55,935 nt of DNA from Verrucomicrobiota bacterium (GTDB lineage: Bacteria; Verrucomicrobiota; Verrucomicrobiia; Limisphaerales; SXTU01). Where the stretch lies: positions 1 through 55,935 of the forward strand of contig JACRKB010000046.1 of the NCBI GenBank assembly GCA_016235545.1, written 5' to 3'. Positions 25,525-33,450 of this stretch are shown here, one piece after another; positions within the stretch are counted from its first letter, which is position 1; every line of letters begins with the position of its first letter. Below the pieces are notes generated by a model, which worked only from the letters and a program-made list of their open reading frames with translations, was not told the DNA's origin and searched no databases. Both the position numbers and the translations under genes were made by a program.

Positions 25525-26487
25525 ATGAGAACAAATCGTAACCGGTTGCGCACGTGGGTCTGGCTGGCGGTGGCATTCGTGGGCGGCGGCATGTTCCTCC
25601 CGGCAGCCTCGGCGGCGCAGAGCGGCGGGTTGTTTCAATGGCGCCCGTTCCTCGGACCGTTCCATTCCGTCCTGCTTCACTTCCCCATCGGCTTCGTGAC
25701 GATGGCGTTCCTCGTGGACCTCTATTACCTCTGGCGGCGCAAGGCGGAGGTGCAGCAGGTGATCACATTGATGCTCGGCCTCAGCGTGGCCACCACGCTG
25801 CTGACCATTGTGCTGGGCCTGCTGCGCGCGACCGGCGCGGAATACGACGCCAAGATGCTCGGGTCGCACCGGAATTTCGGCATCGCCGTGGGCGCGCTCA
25901 CGGCGGTGACGCTGGTCCTCCAGTGGCTGGGCTACCGCGCGGGCACCGACGCCGTGACAGACCGGCTTTTGCGCGGCGGCTATCGCGTGCTGTTGTTCGT
26001 CAACATCGTGCTGCTCATCATCGCCGGCCATCAGGGCGGCAACCTCACGCACGGATCAAGCTACCTGACCAAGAACGCACCGGAGTTCGTGAAGGCGATG
26101 GTCGAGGACGAGCCGGAACCGGCGCTGGCCACGGCAGTCGGCGGCACGGAGCAGGAGAAGTTCTATCTCGAAAAGGTGAAGCCGCTCCTCGACTCCAAGT
26201 GCCTGAGCTGCCACGGCCCGGAAAAGCAGAAGGGCAAGTATCGCATTGACCAGCCAGCCCTCGCGCTCAAGGGCGGCGACAGCGACAAGCTCGCGGTGAA
26301 GCCGGGCGATCCCTTCGCGAGCAACCTCGTGCGCCTCATCCTCCTGCCCCCCGCTGACGACGACGTGATGCCGCCCGCCGGCAAAGGCTCGCTCACACCC
26401 GAGGAGGTGATGCACATCATCCGCTGGATTCAGCAGGGCGCGCACATCCCCGGCCACACACCCGACGCGGCCAAGACGCCGAACTGA
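25525..26487 (+). CDS. Membrane protein with C-terminal planctomycete-type cytochrome c domain
   Basis: A 320-aa protein. The N-terminal half has a leader helix and several membrane segments (e.g. LLHFPIGFVTMAFLVDLYYL, VLLFVNIVLLIIAGHQGG) and resembles the DUF2231 membrane fold; the conserved His in LHFPIGF suggests cofactor or metal contact. The C-terminal extracytoplasmic domain is a cytochrome c-like module of the PSCyt1 type, with CLSCHG at about 226-231 for covalent haem, KYRIDQPALALKGG and DDDVMPPAGKG. It probably transfers electrons or binds haem at the membrane. The ORF is open further upstream across a repeat; the ATG at 25525 gives a sensible leader and is chosen. Confidence 0.85.
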   Translation: MRTNRNRLRTWVWLAVAFVGGGMFLPAASAAQSGGLFQWRPFLGPFHSVLLHFPIGFVTMAFLVDLYYLWRRKAEVQQVITLMLGLSVATTLLTIVLGLLRATGAEYDAKMLGSHRNFGIAVGALTAVTLVLQWLGYRAGTDAVTDRLLRGGYRVLLFVNIVLLIIAGHQGGNLTHGSSYLTKNAPEFVKAMVEDEPEPALATAVGGTEQEKFYLEKVKPLLDSKCLSCHGPEKQKGKYRIDQPALALKGGDSDKLAVKPGDPFASNLVRLILLPPADDDVMPPAGKGSLTPEEVMHIIRWIQQGAHIPGHTPDAAKTPN

Positions 26488-26498
26488 ACGGAACGCGG

Positions 26499-26523
26499 GG
26501 CGCATCTCAACTTCGTGCAACCC
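26499..26523 (-). repeat. Short dispersed motif (GAAACTGAGATGCGCC family), copy
   Basis: The reverse complement reads GAAGTTGAGATGCGCCCC, a two-base variant of the motif at 259-280 and 42321-42344. Confidence 0.5.
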
Positions 26524-26562
26524 ATGTGGCGATCGGGGGCAGCAACGGAGTTGCGAAAGAAA

Positions 26563-26720
26563 GTAGCCCACGGCGTGAGCCGTGGGTCAGGAGGTGACGA
26601 GGGCGAGCCGCAGCGCGGCGGCAGAGGAGCTGCCATCCATTCATGTCGCAGTCGGAGTCTGCCGCCCCGCTGGGGCTCAGTTGGGGCGCTTCCACCCAGG
26701 GCTTGCGCCCTGGGCTACTC
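26563..26720. repeat. REP-like hairpins in the gap before ruvB
   Basis: Contains AGCCCACGGCGTGAGCCGTG near 26566-26586 and CCCAGGGCTTGCGCCCTGGG near 26695-26714, both short perfect palindromes of a type widespread between genes in PVC genomes. The surrounding gap 26488-26856 has no gene; the ruvB frame stays open across it only because the repeats lack stops. Confidence 0.7.
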
Positions 26721-26856
26721 ACTGCCGCTGCTCCGCAGCTGGGAGAGTTCACCGTGTCCAGAGCCGTTTGCAGGAATGTGGGATGCGTCCTCCAGCACGG
26801 GAAAGCACGGGTTTCCCCTTGCCGCTGCCGCGCTCGCTCTCGCATCCTTTCGCGCG

Positions 26857-27873
26857 ATGTCCGACCGACCGCTTGCCACCCTCAACAATCCCGAGCCAGC
26901 GCTGGAAACCACGCTGCGCCCGTCGGTGTTCGCGGACTTCACCGGTCAGGCGAAGGTCAAGGAGCGGCTCGAAATCTCCGTGCAAGCCGCCCGCCAACGC
27001 GGCGTGGCGCACGACCACATTCTCCTCAGCGGCCCGCCCGGCCTCGGCAAGACCACCATCGCGAACATCCTTGCGAAGGCGATGGGCGCGAACGTCAAGG
27101 CCACCAGCGGCCCGACCATCGAGAAGGCCGCCGACCTCGCGGGCCTGCTCACGAATCTTGAGGAAGGCGATGTGCTCTTCATTGATGAAATCCACCGGCT
27201 CCAGAAGACCATCGAGGAGTATCTCTACCCGGCGATGGAGGACTTCAAGCTGGACATCATCATTGACCAGGGGCCGAACGCCCGCAGCGTGCGGCTGAAC
27301 CTCCCGCGCTTCACGCTCATCGGCGCGACCACCCGCAGCGGCCTGCTCTCCGCGCCGTTGCTCACGCGCTTTGGCATGCGCGAGCGGCTGGACTACTACG
27401 ATGCCGCGCAGCTCCAGAAAATTGTCGTCCGCTCCGCGCGCCTGCTGAACGTGGAGATTGACGAGACCGGCGCGCATGAAATCGCCCGGCGCAGCCGAGG
27501 CACGCCGCGCATCGCGAACAACCTCCTGCGCCGCGTGCGCGACTACGCGCAGGTCCGCCACGACGGCCGCATCACCGAGCTGGTCGCCGACAAGGCGCTG
27601 GCGATGCTGGAGATTGACCAGAACGGCCTCGACGAGATGGACAAGCGCATCTTGGAGACGGTCATCGTGAAGTTCGGCGGCGGTCCGGTGGGCGTGAGTT
27701 CCCTCGCCGTGGCCGTGGGCGAGGAACCGGACACCATCGAGGAAGTCTATGAGCCTTACCTCATCATGGAAGGCTACCTCCAGCGCACCCCGCAAGGCCG
27801 CGTCGCGACGGAGTTGAGCTACAAGAAACTCGGGCTGAAGCCGAACACCGGGCGGCAGGCGAGTTTGCTCTGA
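26857..27873 (+). CDS. ruvB: Holliday junction branch migration ATPase RuvB
   Basis: A 338-aa AAA+ motor that drives RuvA-bound Holliday junction migration. Walker [10 protein letters not shown] at about 59-67, Walker [10 protein letters not shown] at about 106-114, sensor 1 [13 protein letters not shown], arginine finger region APLLTRFGM, and the C-terminal winged helix ([36 protein letters not shown]). The length is normal. The ATG at 26857 (MSDRPLATL) is chosen over upstream in-frame starts, which lie in repeats. ruvA and ruvC are not in the window. Confidence 0.97.
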   Translation: MSDRPLATLNNPEPALETTLRPSVFADFTGQAKVKERLEISVQAARQRGVAHDHILLSGPPGLGKTTIANILAKAMGANVKATSGPTIEKAADLAGLLTNLEEGDVLFIDEIHRLQKTIEEYLYPAMEDFKLDIIIDQGPNARSVRLNLPRFTLIGATTRSGLLSAPLLTRFGMRERLDYYDAAQLQKIVVRSARLLNVEIDETGAHEIARRSRGTPRIANNLLRRVRDYAQVRHDGRITELVADKALAMLEIDQNGLDEMDKRILETVIVKFGGGPVGVSSLAVAVGEEPDTIEEVYEPYLIMEGYLQRTPQGRVATELSYKKLGLKPNTGRQASLL

Positions 27874-28015
27874 GCCACGTAACCGCCGAGGTCAGGAGCG
27901 GATTCCAAGCAGGTCAACGCGTCGCGCCTGTCCTTCCATCTTCCCCCCGCTTGAGCGGAATTCTTCCAGTCAGAAGTCAGGCGGGATGCACTGACCTGCT
28001 TGCAGCGAATCCCCC

Positions 28016-28070
28016 GATCCCAATCCTGCTCCGCTGATCGAAACGGGACGGAAGGAGCAGGATTAGGATC
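28016..28070. repeat. Hairpin of GGAGCAGGATTAGGATC units
   Basis: Arms 28016-28032 and 28054-28070 pair at 16 of 17 positions; the unit GGAGCAGGATTA is shared with the hairpin at 6171-6231. The gap 27874-28272 between ruvB and the kinase has no gene; it also holds the short motif at 28111-28132. Confidence 0.6.
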
Positions 28071-28110
28071 AGGATTGGGGTTGCGAGCAGGAGCGGAAAG
28101 CCCTCTGCGT

Positions 28111-28132
28111 GGCAAGAAACTGGGATGCGACC
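28111..28132 (+). repeat. Short dispersed motif (GAAACTGAGATGCGCC family), copy
   Basis: GCAAGAAACTGGGATGCGAC, a variant of the motif at 42321-42344. Confidence 0.45.
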
Positions 28133-28272
28133 GCAGCCGCGGCCACGACAATCCCAGCCTTGTGCCCAGGGCCGAGCACGTGCATTGTCCGTGCGTCGTG
28201 GCGTCAAGGATGCGACCGGTAACAAACTTTCCCCGCTCGCCGACGCCTGCTGACGGATGGAGATTTTGAATC

Positions 28273-29331
28273 ATGGCCAGTTTCGTTGATTTGATTCGTG
28301 GATTGGTGGACGACGGCGAGGAGCTGAAGGCCACGGCGCGTTTCCGCCTGGGCAAGCTCATCGCCAAGGGCGGCATGGGCGTGGTGTATGAGGCCGAGCA
28401 AATCGGCGCGTATGGCTTTGCCAAAAAGGTCGCGCTCAAGCTCATCGAGCCTTCCACCTCCGGGCAGGCCGAGGTCATCAAGGCGTTCATCGGCGAGGCG
28501 CGGCTGGTGGCGCGGCTCGTCCACCCGAACATCGCGCAGGTCTATAATCTGGGCCGCACCTCGAACCACATCTTCATCGTGATGGAGCACATCCACGGGC
28601 TGAACTGCCAGGATTTGCTCGCGCGGCTGGCGGCGCAGGGCGGGCGGCTGCCCCGGGATTTCGCGGTCTATATCGTCCATCGCGTGCTGCGCGGGCTGGC
28701 TTACGCGCACGACATGACGGGCGAGGATGGCACGCCTCTGGGCCTCGTGCATCGGGACGCGCACTTGCGCAACATCCTCGTCAGCTTTCAAGGGGACGTG
28801 AAGCTCACCGACTTCGGCATCGCGCGCGCGCGCGGCTTTCTGCCCAAGGACAGCCCTGATGTGATTATTGGCCGGCCCGACTTCATGAGCCCGGAGCAAA
28901 TCACCGGGCAGCCGCTGGACGAGCGGTCGGATGTGTTCACCGCCGGAGTGGCGCTGGCGACGTTGCTGTTGAATCACAACCCCTTCGCCGGGGAAAACCT
29001 GGAGGACACGCGCCGGCGCATCACCACCGCGCCGCTGCCGGACTTCACAGTGCTCGACAGCCGGGTGGACGGGGAGCTGTGCGACATCCTCCGCAAGGCC
29101 TTGGAGCGCGACCCCTCGAAGCGTTACGCCGGCGCCGAGGCGATGATGAACGACGTGGAGCGCTACCTCTTCATCAACCGCGTGGGGCCCAACACCGAGA
29201 GCCTGCGCCGCTTCATGCAGGACCTCATGACCCCGGTGGACGAGACGCGGATGCTGCGCCCGGAGGATTTCAACGACACCGACCACATGGTGCTGCCGTC
29301 CACTTCGGCGCTGCCGCTGGCGGGCGTGTAG
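28273..29331 (+). CDS. Bacterial Ser/Thr protein kinase (Hanks type), soluble
   Basis: A 352-aa kinase without a membrane anchor. Glycine loop AKGGMGVVYEAE at 31-42, ATP-binding Lys56 in KVALKL, catalytic loop HRDAHLRN at 160-167, DFG at 180-182 and MSPEQ in place of APE. The catalytic Asp162 and Asn167 are present, but the usual Lys of HRDxK is His164, so catalysis or its regulation may be altered. The domain ends near 300; the tail of about 50 residues (NTESLRRFMQDLMTPVDETR) has no known domain. Target unknown. Nearest neighbours are ruvB and a secreted isomerase, with no obvious functional link. Confidence 0.92.
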   Translation: MASFVDLIRGLVDDGEELKATARFRLGKLIAKGGMGVVYEAEQIGAYGFAKKVALKLIEPSTSGQAEVIKAFIGEARLVARLVHPNIAQVYNLGRTSNHIFIVMEHIHGLNCQDLLARLAAQGGRLPRDFAVYIVHRVLRGLAYAHDMTGEDGTPLGLVHRDAHLRNILVSFQGDVKLTDFGIARARGFLPKDSPDVIIGRPDFMSPEQITGQPLDERSDVFTAGVALATLLLNHNPFAGENLEDTRRRITTAPLPDFTVLDSRVDGELCDILRKALERDPSKRYAGAEAMMNDVERYLFINRVGPNTESLRRFMQDLMTPVDETRMLRPEDFNDTDHMVLPSTSALPLAGV

Positions 29332-29365
29332 AAACGCGCTTTCCCTCCACCGCGTCTCCCGCTAT

Positions 29366-29371
29366 AGGAGG
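29366..29371 (+). promoter_or_regulatory. Canonical Shine-Dalgarno site
   Basis: AGGAGG three bases before the ATG at 29375. It is one of the few full consensus ribosome-binding sites in the window and supports that start. Confidence 0.7.
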
Positions 29372-29374
29372 CGC

Positions 29375-30235
29375 ATGAAAAGCTTCCTCCACGCCATTGC
29401 GCTCGTCCCTCTCCTCGGCCTCGCCGCTTTCGCCGCTGACACGGGCACGGGCGCGAGTTTTCAAGGCCCCATCGGCCTCCAGCTCTACAGCCTGCGCGGC
29501 ATAGCCACGCAGAACCCGCCCAAGGCTCTCGCGCAGACGAAGGCGTTTGGCCTCACGCTGGTGGAGACCGCCGGCACCTACAACCTGCCGCCGGAGAAGC
29601 TCAAGGAGTTGCTCGCCGAGCACGGCTTGAAACCCGTCAGCGGCCACTTCCCCTACGACCGTTGGAAGGCCGAGCCGGAGAAGGTCCTCGCTGAAGCCAA
29701 GGCCATCGGCCTGCAATACGCGGGCTGCGCATGGATCACGCACAAGGCCCCGTTCAGCGAGGCCGCCACGCGCGACGCCATCGCGGTCTTCAACAAGGCG
29801 GGCGAACTCGGCGCAAGGCAGGGCATAAAGGTCTTCTACCACGCACACGGCTTCGAGTTTCAAAAACACGGCGACTCGACGCTGATGGATCTGCTCATCC
29901 AGGAGACGAACCCGAAACACGTGAGCTTCCAGATGGACGTGCTATGGGTCGTCCTCCCCGGGCATGACCCGGTGCAGTGGCTCAAAAAATATCCAGGCCG
30001 CTGGGAGCTGATGCACCTCAAGGACCTCAAGAAAGGCGTGAAGACCGGCGACCTCTCCGGCAAGACCGACGTGAGCAACGACGTGCCGCTGGGCACGGGC
30101 CAGATGAACTGGCCGGCCATCCTCAAGGCCGCCAAGGAGAGTGGCGTGAAATTCTACTTCATCGAGGACGAGTCCCCGGCGGTCGTGGAGCAGATTCCCC
30201 AGACACTCAGGTTTTTGGAGCGTGTCAGGTTTTGA
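29375..30235 (+). CDS. Exported sugar phosphate isomerase/epimerase-like protein
   Basis: A 286-aa protein of the xylose isomerase-like TIM-barrel superfamily (AP endonuclease family 2 fold). Signal peptide about 1-20 (cleavage after AFA). Fold motifs include GLQLYSLRGIA at the first strand, VSGHFPYDRWK, KVFYHAHGFEFQK, SFQMDVLWVVLPGHDP, WELMHLKDLKKG and FYFIEDESP; the Glu, Asp and His residues in these match the metal site of the family. Exported members are frequent in PVC genomes and are presumed to act on sugars outside the cytoplasm; the substrate is unknown. Confidence 0.88.
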   Translation: MKSFLHAIALVPLLGLAAFAADTGTGASFQGPIGLQLYSLRGIATQNPPKALAQTKAFGLTLVETAGTYNLPPEKLKELLAEHGLKPVSGHFPYDRWKAEPEKVLAEAKAIGLQYAGCAWITHKAPFSEAATRDAIAVFNKAGELGARQGIKVFYHAHGFEFQKHGDSTLMDLLIQETNPKHVSFQMDVLWVVLPGHDPVQWLKKYPGRWELMHLKDLKKGVKTGDLSGKTDVSNDVPLGTGQMNWPAILKAAKESGVKFYFIEDESPAVVEQIPQTLRFLERVRF

Positions 30236-30285
30236 CAGCGATCGCCACCACGGCTGTCGCGTTGCCCGTCTTCCTGCCCAGATTG

Positions 30286-30431
30286 GCTTGAGGGCGTATT
30301 CCGGAGTTCGGCCGCGAAAGGGCGCACAGGAAAGAAGGCAGGAGCCGGAAGTCAGAAGCCGGCATCCACCCACTCCTGCCTCGTGACTTCGGACTCCTTT
30401 CGTGGTGATTCGATTTCGGAGTCCGGCATCA
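30286..30431. repeat. Long imperfect hairpin repeat, family 1, copy 5
   Basis: The left arm has CCGGAGTTCGGCCGCGAAAG, then GGCGCACAGG and GGAGCCGGAAGTCAGAAG units; the right arm has CGTGACTTCGGACTCC and TTTCGGAGTCCGG. It lies between convergent genes (isomerase and MFS transporter), where it could serve as a bidirectional transcript end. Confidence 0.7.
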
Positions 30432-30460
30432 GCCCACACGAACCAATTTTCCCAGAGCGG

Positions 30461-31693
30461 TCATTTCCCCGGCATGGCAGGCGGATGCGCCGGATTGCCG
30501 CCACGCCCGCGATACGTGAGGAGGAAGTAGGCCAGCACCGCCGCGACCGCCATCGCGAGGCCGCTCCAGAAGACCGGCCAGTTCTCCCCGCCGGGCCTCG
30601 CGTTGGCGGCGAACCACCAGCCGGTGCCGAGGTAGCCGATGAGATTTCCCACGCCGCCGGTCATCAGCGACATGAGCGCCTGCGCCCGCGCGCGCCACGC
30701 GGGATCGATCCGTTCATCCAGATAAATCTGCGCGGTGATGTAGACCAATGTGAAGGAGCAGCCGTGCAGCGAGACGCCCAGGAGAATCCACGCCCGGCTG
30801 TCGAGCGCGCAGAGGGCGAAGCGCACGACACCGAAGACGAGGCCGGCGGTGAGAATCCACTTGAGCCTCCAAGTCGTCAGCAGCCGTGCGAGAAGGAGCA
30901 TGGTGAAAACTTCACTGACCTGGCCGAGCGTCATCCACGCGGTCGTGTGCGTAAGCCCCAGCTCCTTCAGGTGCGGCGGCGTGTAGGGATAGAACGCGGC
31001 GAAAGGGATGTTAAAGAGCGCGGCGGTGACGAAGACGACGCGGTGATCGCGGTCCTTGAGCAGCGCGAGCGCGTCGAGGCCCAGCCGCTGGCCCAGCGTG
31101 ACGCTCCCGGCGGGGTTGGGCGGAGCCACGCTGGGCAGCAGGAAGGTGAACGCGGCGACCACCAGCCATGTGAGCGCGCCGTTGTAGCCGGCGAGCGGCG
31201 AGGCGTCGGCGTTGAGAGCGCTGACGAGCCAGCATCCGCCCATCCAGCCCAGCGTGGCCGCCGCGCGGATGGGGCCGAACTCGCGCTTTGCGTCGCGCAG
31301 TCGCGCGAAGACGATGGTGGAGGCGATGCTCCATGTGGGCGTGGAGCAGAACGCGTGGAGCTGGATGAGCGCCAGGACCAGCCAGGGATTCCAGCCGAGT
31401 TGAATCCCGAGAGATGCCAGCGCCATCGCGGCGGCGGTGGCCAGCGAAAGGCCGCGCAGGACTTTGACCGGGGCGGCATGACGGTCCGCCATGGCACCAA
31501 AGAACAGTGGCGAGACGAATGCGGCCATCGCGGTGGTCGCGAAGGCGAATGGCTTGATGGCGTGCAGGCCGTGCGCGTCCAGCACGGTGCTCAGCGGCAC
31601 GAGCCACATCGCCATCGCCGCGCCTTGGATGAAGAACAGCGCGGTCAGCTCGGTGTATTCGACCCACGGACGGGTCTGGCGCTGGTCTGGCAC
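30461..31693 (-). CDS. MFS transporter (nucleoside/sugar:H+ symporter-like)
   Basis: A 410-aa integral membrane protein with about 12 hydrophobic segments in two halves, for example FFIQGAAMAMWLVPLSTVL, FVSPLFFGAMADRHAAPV (the MFS loop 2-3 signature region) and LGWMGGCWLVSALNAD. The start YTELTALFFIQGAAM and the AMADR loop resemble the nucleoside:H+ symporter/NupG-like branch, so uptake of a nucleoside or sugar is a reasonable guess. It lies 60 nt downstream of the DUF4380-like gene on the same strand and may be co-transcribed with it. Confidence 0.88.
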   Translation of the reverse strand: MPDQRQTRPWVEYTELTALFFIQGAAMAMWLVPLSTVLDAHGLHAIKPFAFATTAMAAFVSPLFFGAMADRHAAPVKVLRGLSLATAAAMALASLGIQLGWNPWLVLALIQLHAFCSTPTWSIASTIVFARLRDAKREFGPIRAAATLGWMGGCWLVSALNADASPLAGYNGALTWLVVAAFTFLLPSVAPPNPAGSVTLGQRLGLDALALLKDRDHRVVFVTAALFNIPFAAFYPYTPPHLKELGLTHTTAWMTLGQVSEVFTMLLLARLLTTWRLKWILTAGLVFGVVRFALCALDSRAWILLGVSLHGCSFTLVYITAQIYLDERIDPAWRARAQALMSLMTGGVGNLIGYLGTGWWFAANARPGGENWPVFWSGLAMAVAAVLAYFLLTYRGRGGNPAHPPAMPGK

Positions 31694-31753
31694 GGGTGAA
31701 GTGTGGTGGCTGCGGCGGATTTGTCGCGTTGGGAAGCGGGACGCAAGGCTCGG

Positions 31754-32779
31754 CTACGGCCTCGGCGCGAACGGGGATGGCGGCACCTTCTTCGCCGCAG
31801 CAGACGCATCATCGAAAGTTGTCACTGGCTGCTTCAGCTCAATGAGCTGCCACAGCTCCGGGAAGTCGAACGCCTTCCCCGGCTGCAGCGCCGTCAGCGG
31901 GCTGAACAGCTCCAGCGCCGCCATCTGGTCGTTCCACGAAAACTCCACCGTGTGCCCCGCGCCCGCATACAATGCTCCGCGCCAGGTCTGAAAATACTTC
32001 ACGAACAGGAGCCGCCCCCGCACGTAAGCCACCCAGCCCGCGTCCGCGTCGGAGCCGAGCTTGCCCGGCGCGCCCAATGCCTGCGCCACGAGCAAATCAC
32101 CGAAGACTCGCGCGTTGGGTGAAGCCGGCTGCTCGCCATCGAAGGACGAACCCTCCTCCGTCGCGCGCAGCAGCGCCCAGCCCGCGCGATGGTGGCTCTG
32201 CCTCGGCAGCGGGAGCAGGACAAAGCCGCCCGCCGGGCAGAGCGTTCGGTCGTGGAGATTTTGCCGTGAGGGATTGGGCGACGTGTTCACCATGCGCTGC
32301 ACCACGCCGAGCGCACCAGTGTCCGGGTCGAGCGTGAAACTCTTGAGCAGGCGCAGGCCGGTGACGGCATCCAGCGGGCTGGCCGTCTCCGCCGTCTGGT
32401 CGCGCGGAGCGACGGAGGCGTGCGGTCCCAGCCACACCGCCTGCCGCTCCGGTCGGCCCAGCAAGCCGGGGCCAAAGTCGCACTGGTAGCCTCCCACCCA
32501 GAAACCGCCGGGGAATTGCGCCAGGGTTCTGCCATTGCTGTCGGGATTCTCCAGCAGCGCGTTCACGCCGCCACGGCTGTATTGCACCACTCGCCCGCCG
32601 ATGTCCGGCACCACGACCGTCATCACCTTCCCGTGGTCATCGCGCAGGCTCAACGCGTTCGTCCAGCCGAGGAACTCCCCCTGGCTCACGCCCGCTGGCA
32701 GCGCCGCTCGCAGAGAGGCGGGAGCCAGTGCAAGCCACAGCGCCAACGCGCGCAGGGCCAAGCCTCGGAGAAAACTCAT
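31754..32779 (-). CDS. Exported DUF4380-like protein
   Basis: A 341-aa protein with a signal peptide at about 1-22 (LALWLALAPASLRA). The mature part begins QGEFLGWTNALSLRDDHG, then VVVPDIGGRVVQYSRGG, a pattern typical of galactose-mutarotase-like beta-sandwich proteins such as DUF4380; later motifs are FWVGGYQCDFGP and LCPAGGFVLLPLP. It probably binds or processes a carbohydrate outside the cytoplasm. An upstream GTG at 32836 would add 19 residues; the ATG at 32779 places the signal peptide at the N-terminus and is preferred. Family assignment is from memory and moderate. Confidence 0.7.
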   Translation of the reverse strand: MSFLRGLALRALALWLALAPASLRAALPAGVSQGEFLGWTNALSLRDDHGKVMTVVVPDIGGRVVQYSRGGVNALLENPDSNGRTLAQFPGGFWVGGYQCDFGPGLLGRPERQAVWLGPHASVAPRDQTAETASPLDAVTGLRLLKSFTLDPDTGALGVVQRMVNTSPNPSRQNLHDRTLCPAGGFVLLPLPRQSHHRAGWALLRATEEGSSFDGEQPASPNARVFGDLLVAQALGAPGKLGSDADAGWVAYVRGRLLFVKYFQTWRGALYAGAGHTVEFSWNDQMAALELFSPLTALQPGKAFDFPELWQLIELKQPVTTFDDASAAAKKVPPSPFAPRP

Positions 32780-32850
32780 GCGCGCGAAAGCTAGCAGCCC
32801 CCGCCGCAGGCTCAATGCTGTTCGCGAACGGTTCACTCAAAGCCTGTCGC

Positions 32851-33165
32851 TCACCACGTCATCTCGCGATACTCGCCGGGCTTCATGGCTTCAACTGCAA
32901 CGGCGACCTCGGCTGCGTGTTCACGAATCTCCGGCCACCGGGTTGTGGGCAGCACCAGAATCGCAAGCCGGCGGCCGGTGAGGTTTTGCTGGTAGCCAAG
33001 GTTTTGGTCCGTGGTGACGAACACGTCGAACTCAGCCTCGGCCGCACGAAGCAGATTGCCGTTGGAAATGTTCGCCCAGCCGCGTTCGTAAGCCGTGGCC
33101 ACGGTGTGGCCGGGCAGGAGGCGACGCAAAGGAGCGGGCGTGCCTTGGTCGAAGAGAATCCTCAT
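32851..33165 (-). CDS. DUF5615 family PIN-like toxin
   Basis: A 104-aa protein starting MRILFDQGTPAPLRRLLPGH, with FVTTDQNLGYQQNL and IRE motifs. These are hallmarks of the DUF5615 (Mut7-C/PIN-like) family, presumed RNases of type II toxin-antitoxin modules; acidic positions Asp6 and the Asp of TTDQN would form the metal site. It starts 9 nt after the DUF433 gene on the same strand, the usual order (antitoxin first), so the two form a module. Confidence 0.88.
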   Translation of the reverse strand: MRILFDQGTPAPLRRLLPGHTVATAYERGWANISNGNLLRAAEAEFDVFVTTDQNLGYQQNLTGRRLAILVLPTTRWPEIREHAAEVAVAVEAMKPGEYREMTW

Positions 33166-33174
33166 GTCAGGCAG

Positions 33175-33393
33175 TCAGGCCACTGCCAAACTGCGTTCAG
33201 CGTGTTCGAGGACTGCCTCGACTTGCTCGCGGGTGACGCCGGGAAACCACTCCAGGAATTCGTCCACCCGGGCACCAGCCTCCAGGTTCTCGAACAGCGC
33301 GCGCACCGGGACGCGCGTGCCGCGAAAAACCCATGCGCCGCTGACCTTCTCAGCGTTCCGTTCCACCGCCGCGCACTGGGACCAATCAAGCAT
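33175..33393 (-). CDS. DUF433 family antitoxin
   Basis: A 72-aa protein with the DUF433 signature VFRGTRVPVRALFENLEAG and EFLEWFPGVTREQVEAVL. DUF433 proteins are small winged-helix antitoxins that usually precede a DUF5615 toxin, as here. They probably neutralise the toxin and repress their own operon. Confidence 0.9.
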   Translation of the reverse strand: MLDWSQCAAVERNAEKVSGAWVFRGTRVPVRALFENLEAGARVDEFLEWFPGVTREQVEAVLEHAERSLAVA

Positions 33394-33450
33394 GGCTCAA
33401 GAGTAGTTCTCCCAACACCGAGTAACAAGCCCCGGCCTTCGCAGGCGCGC

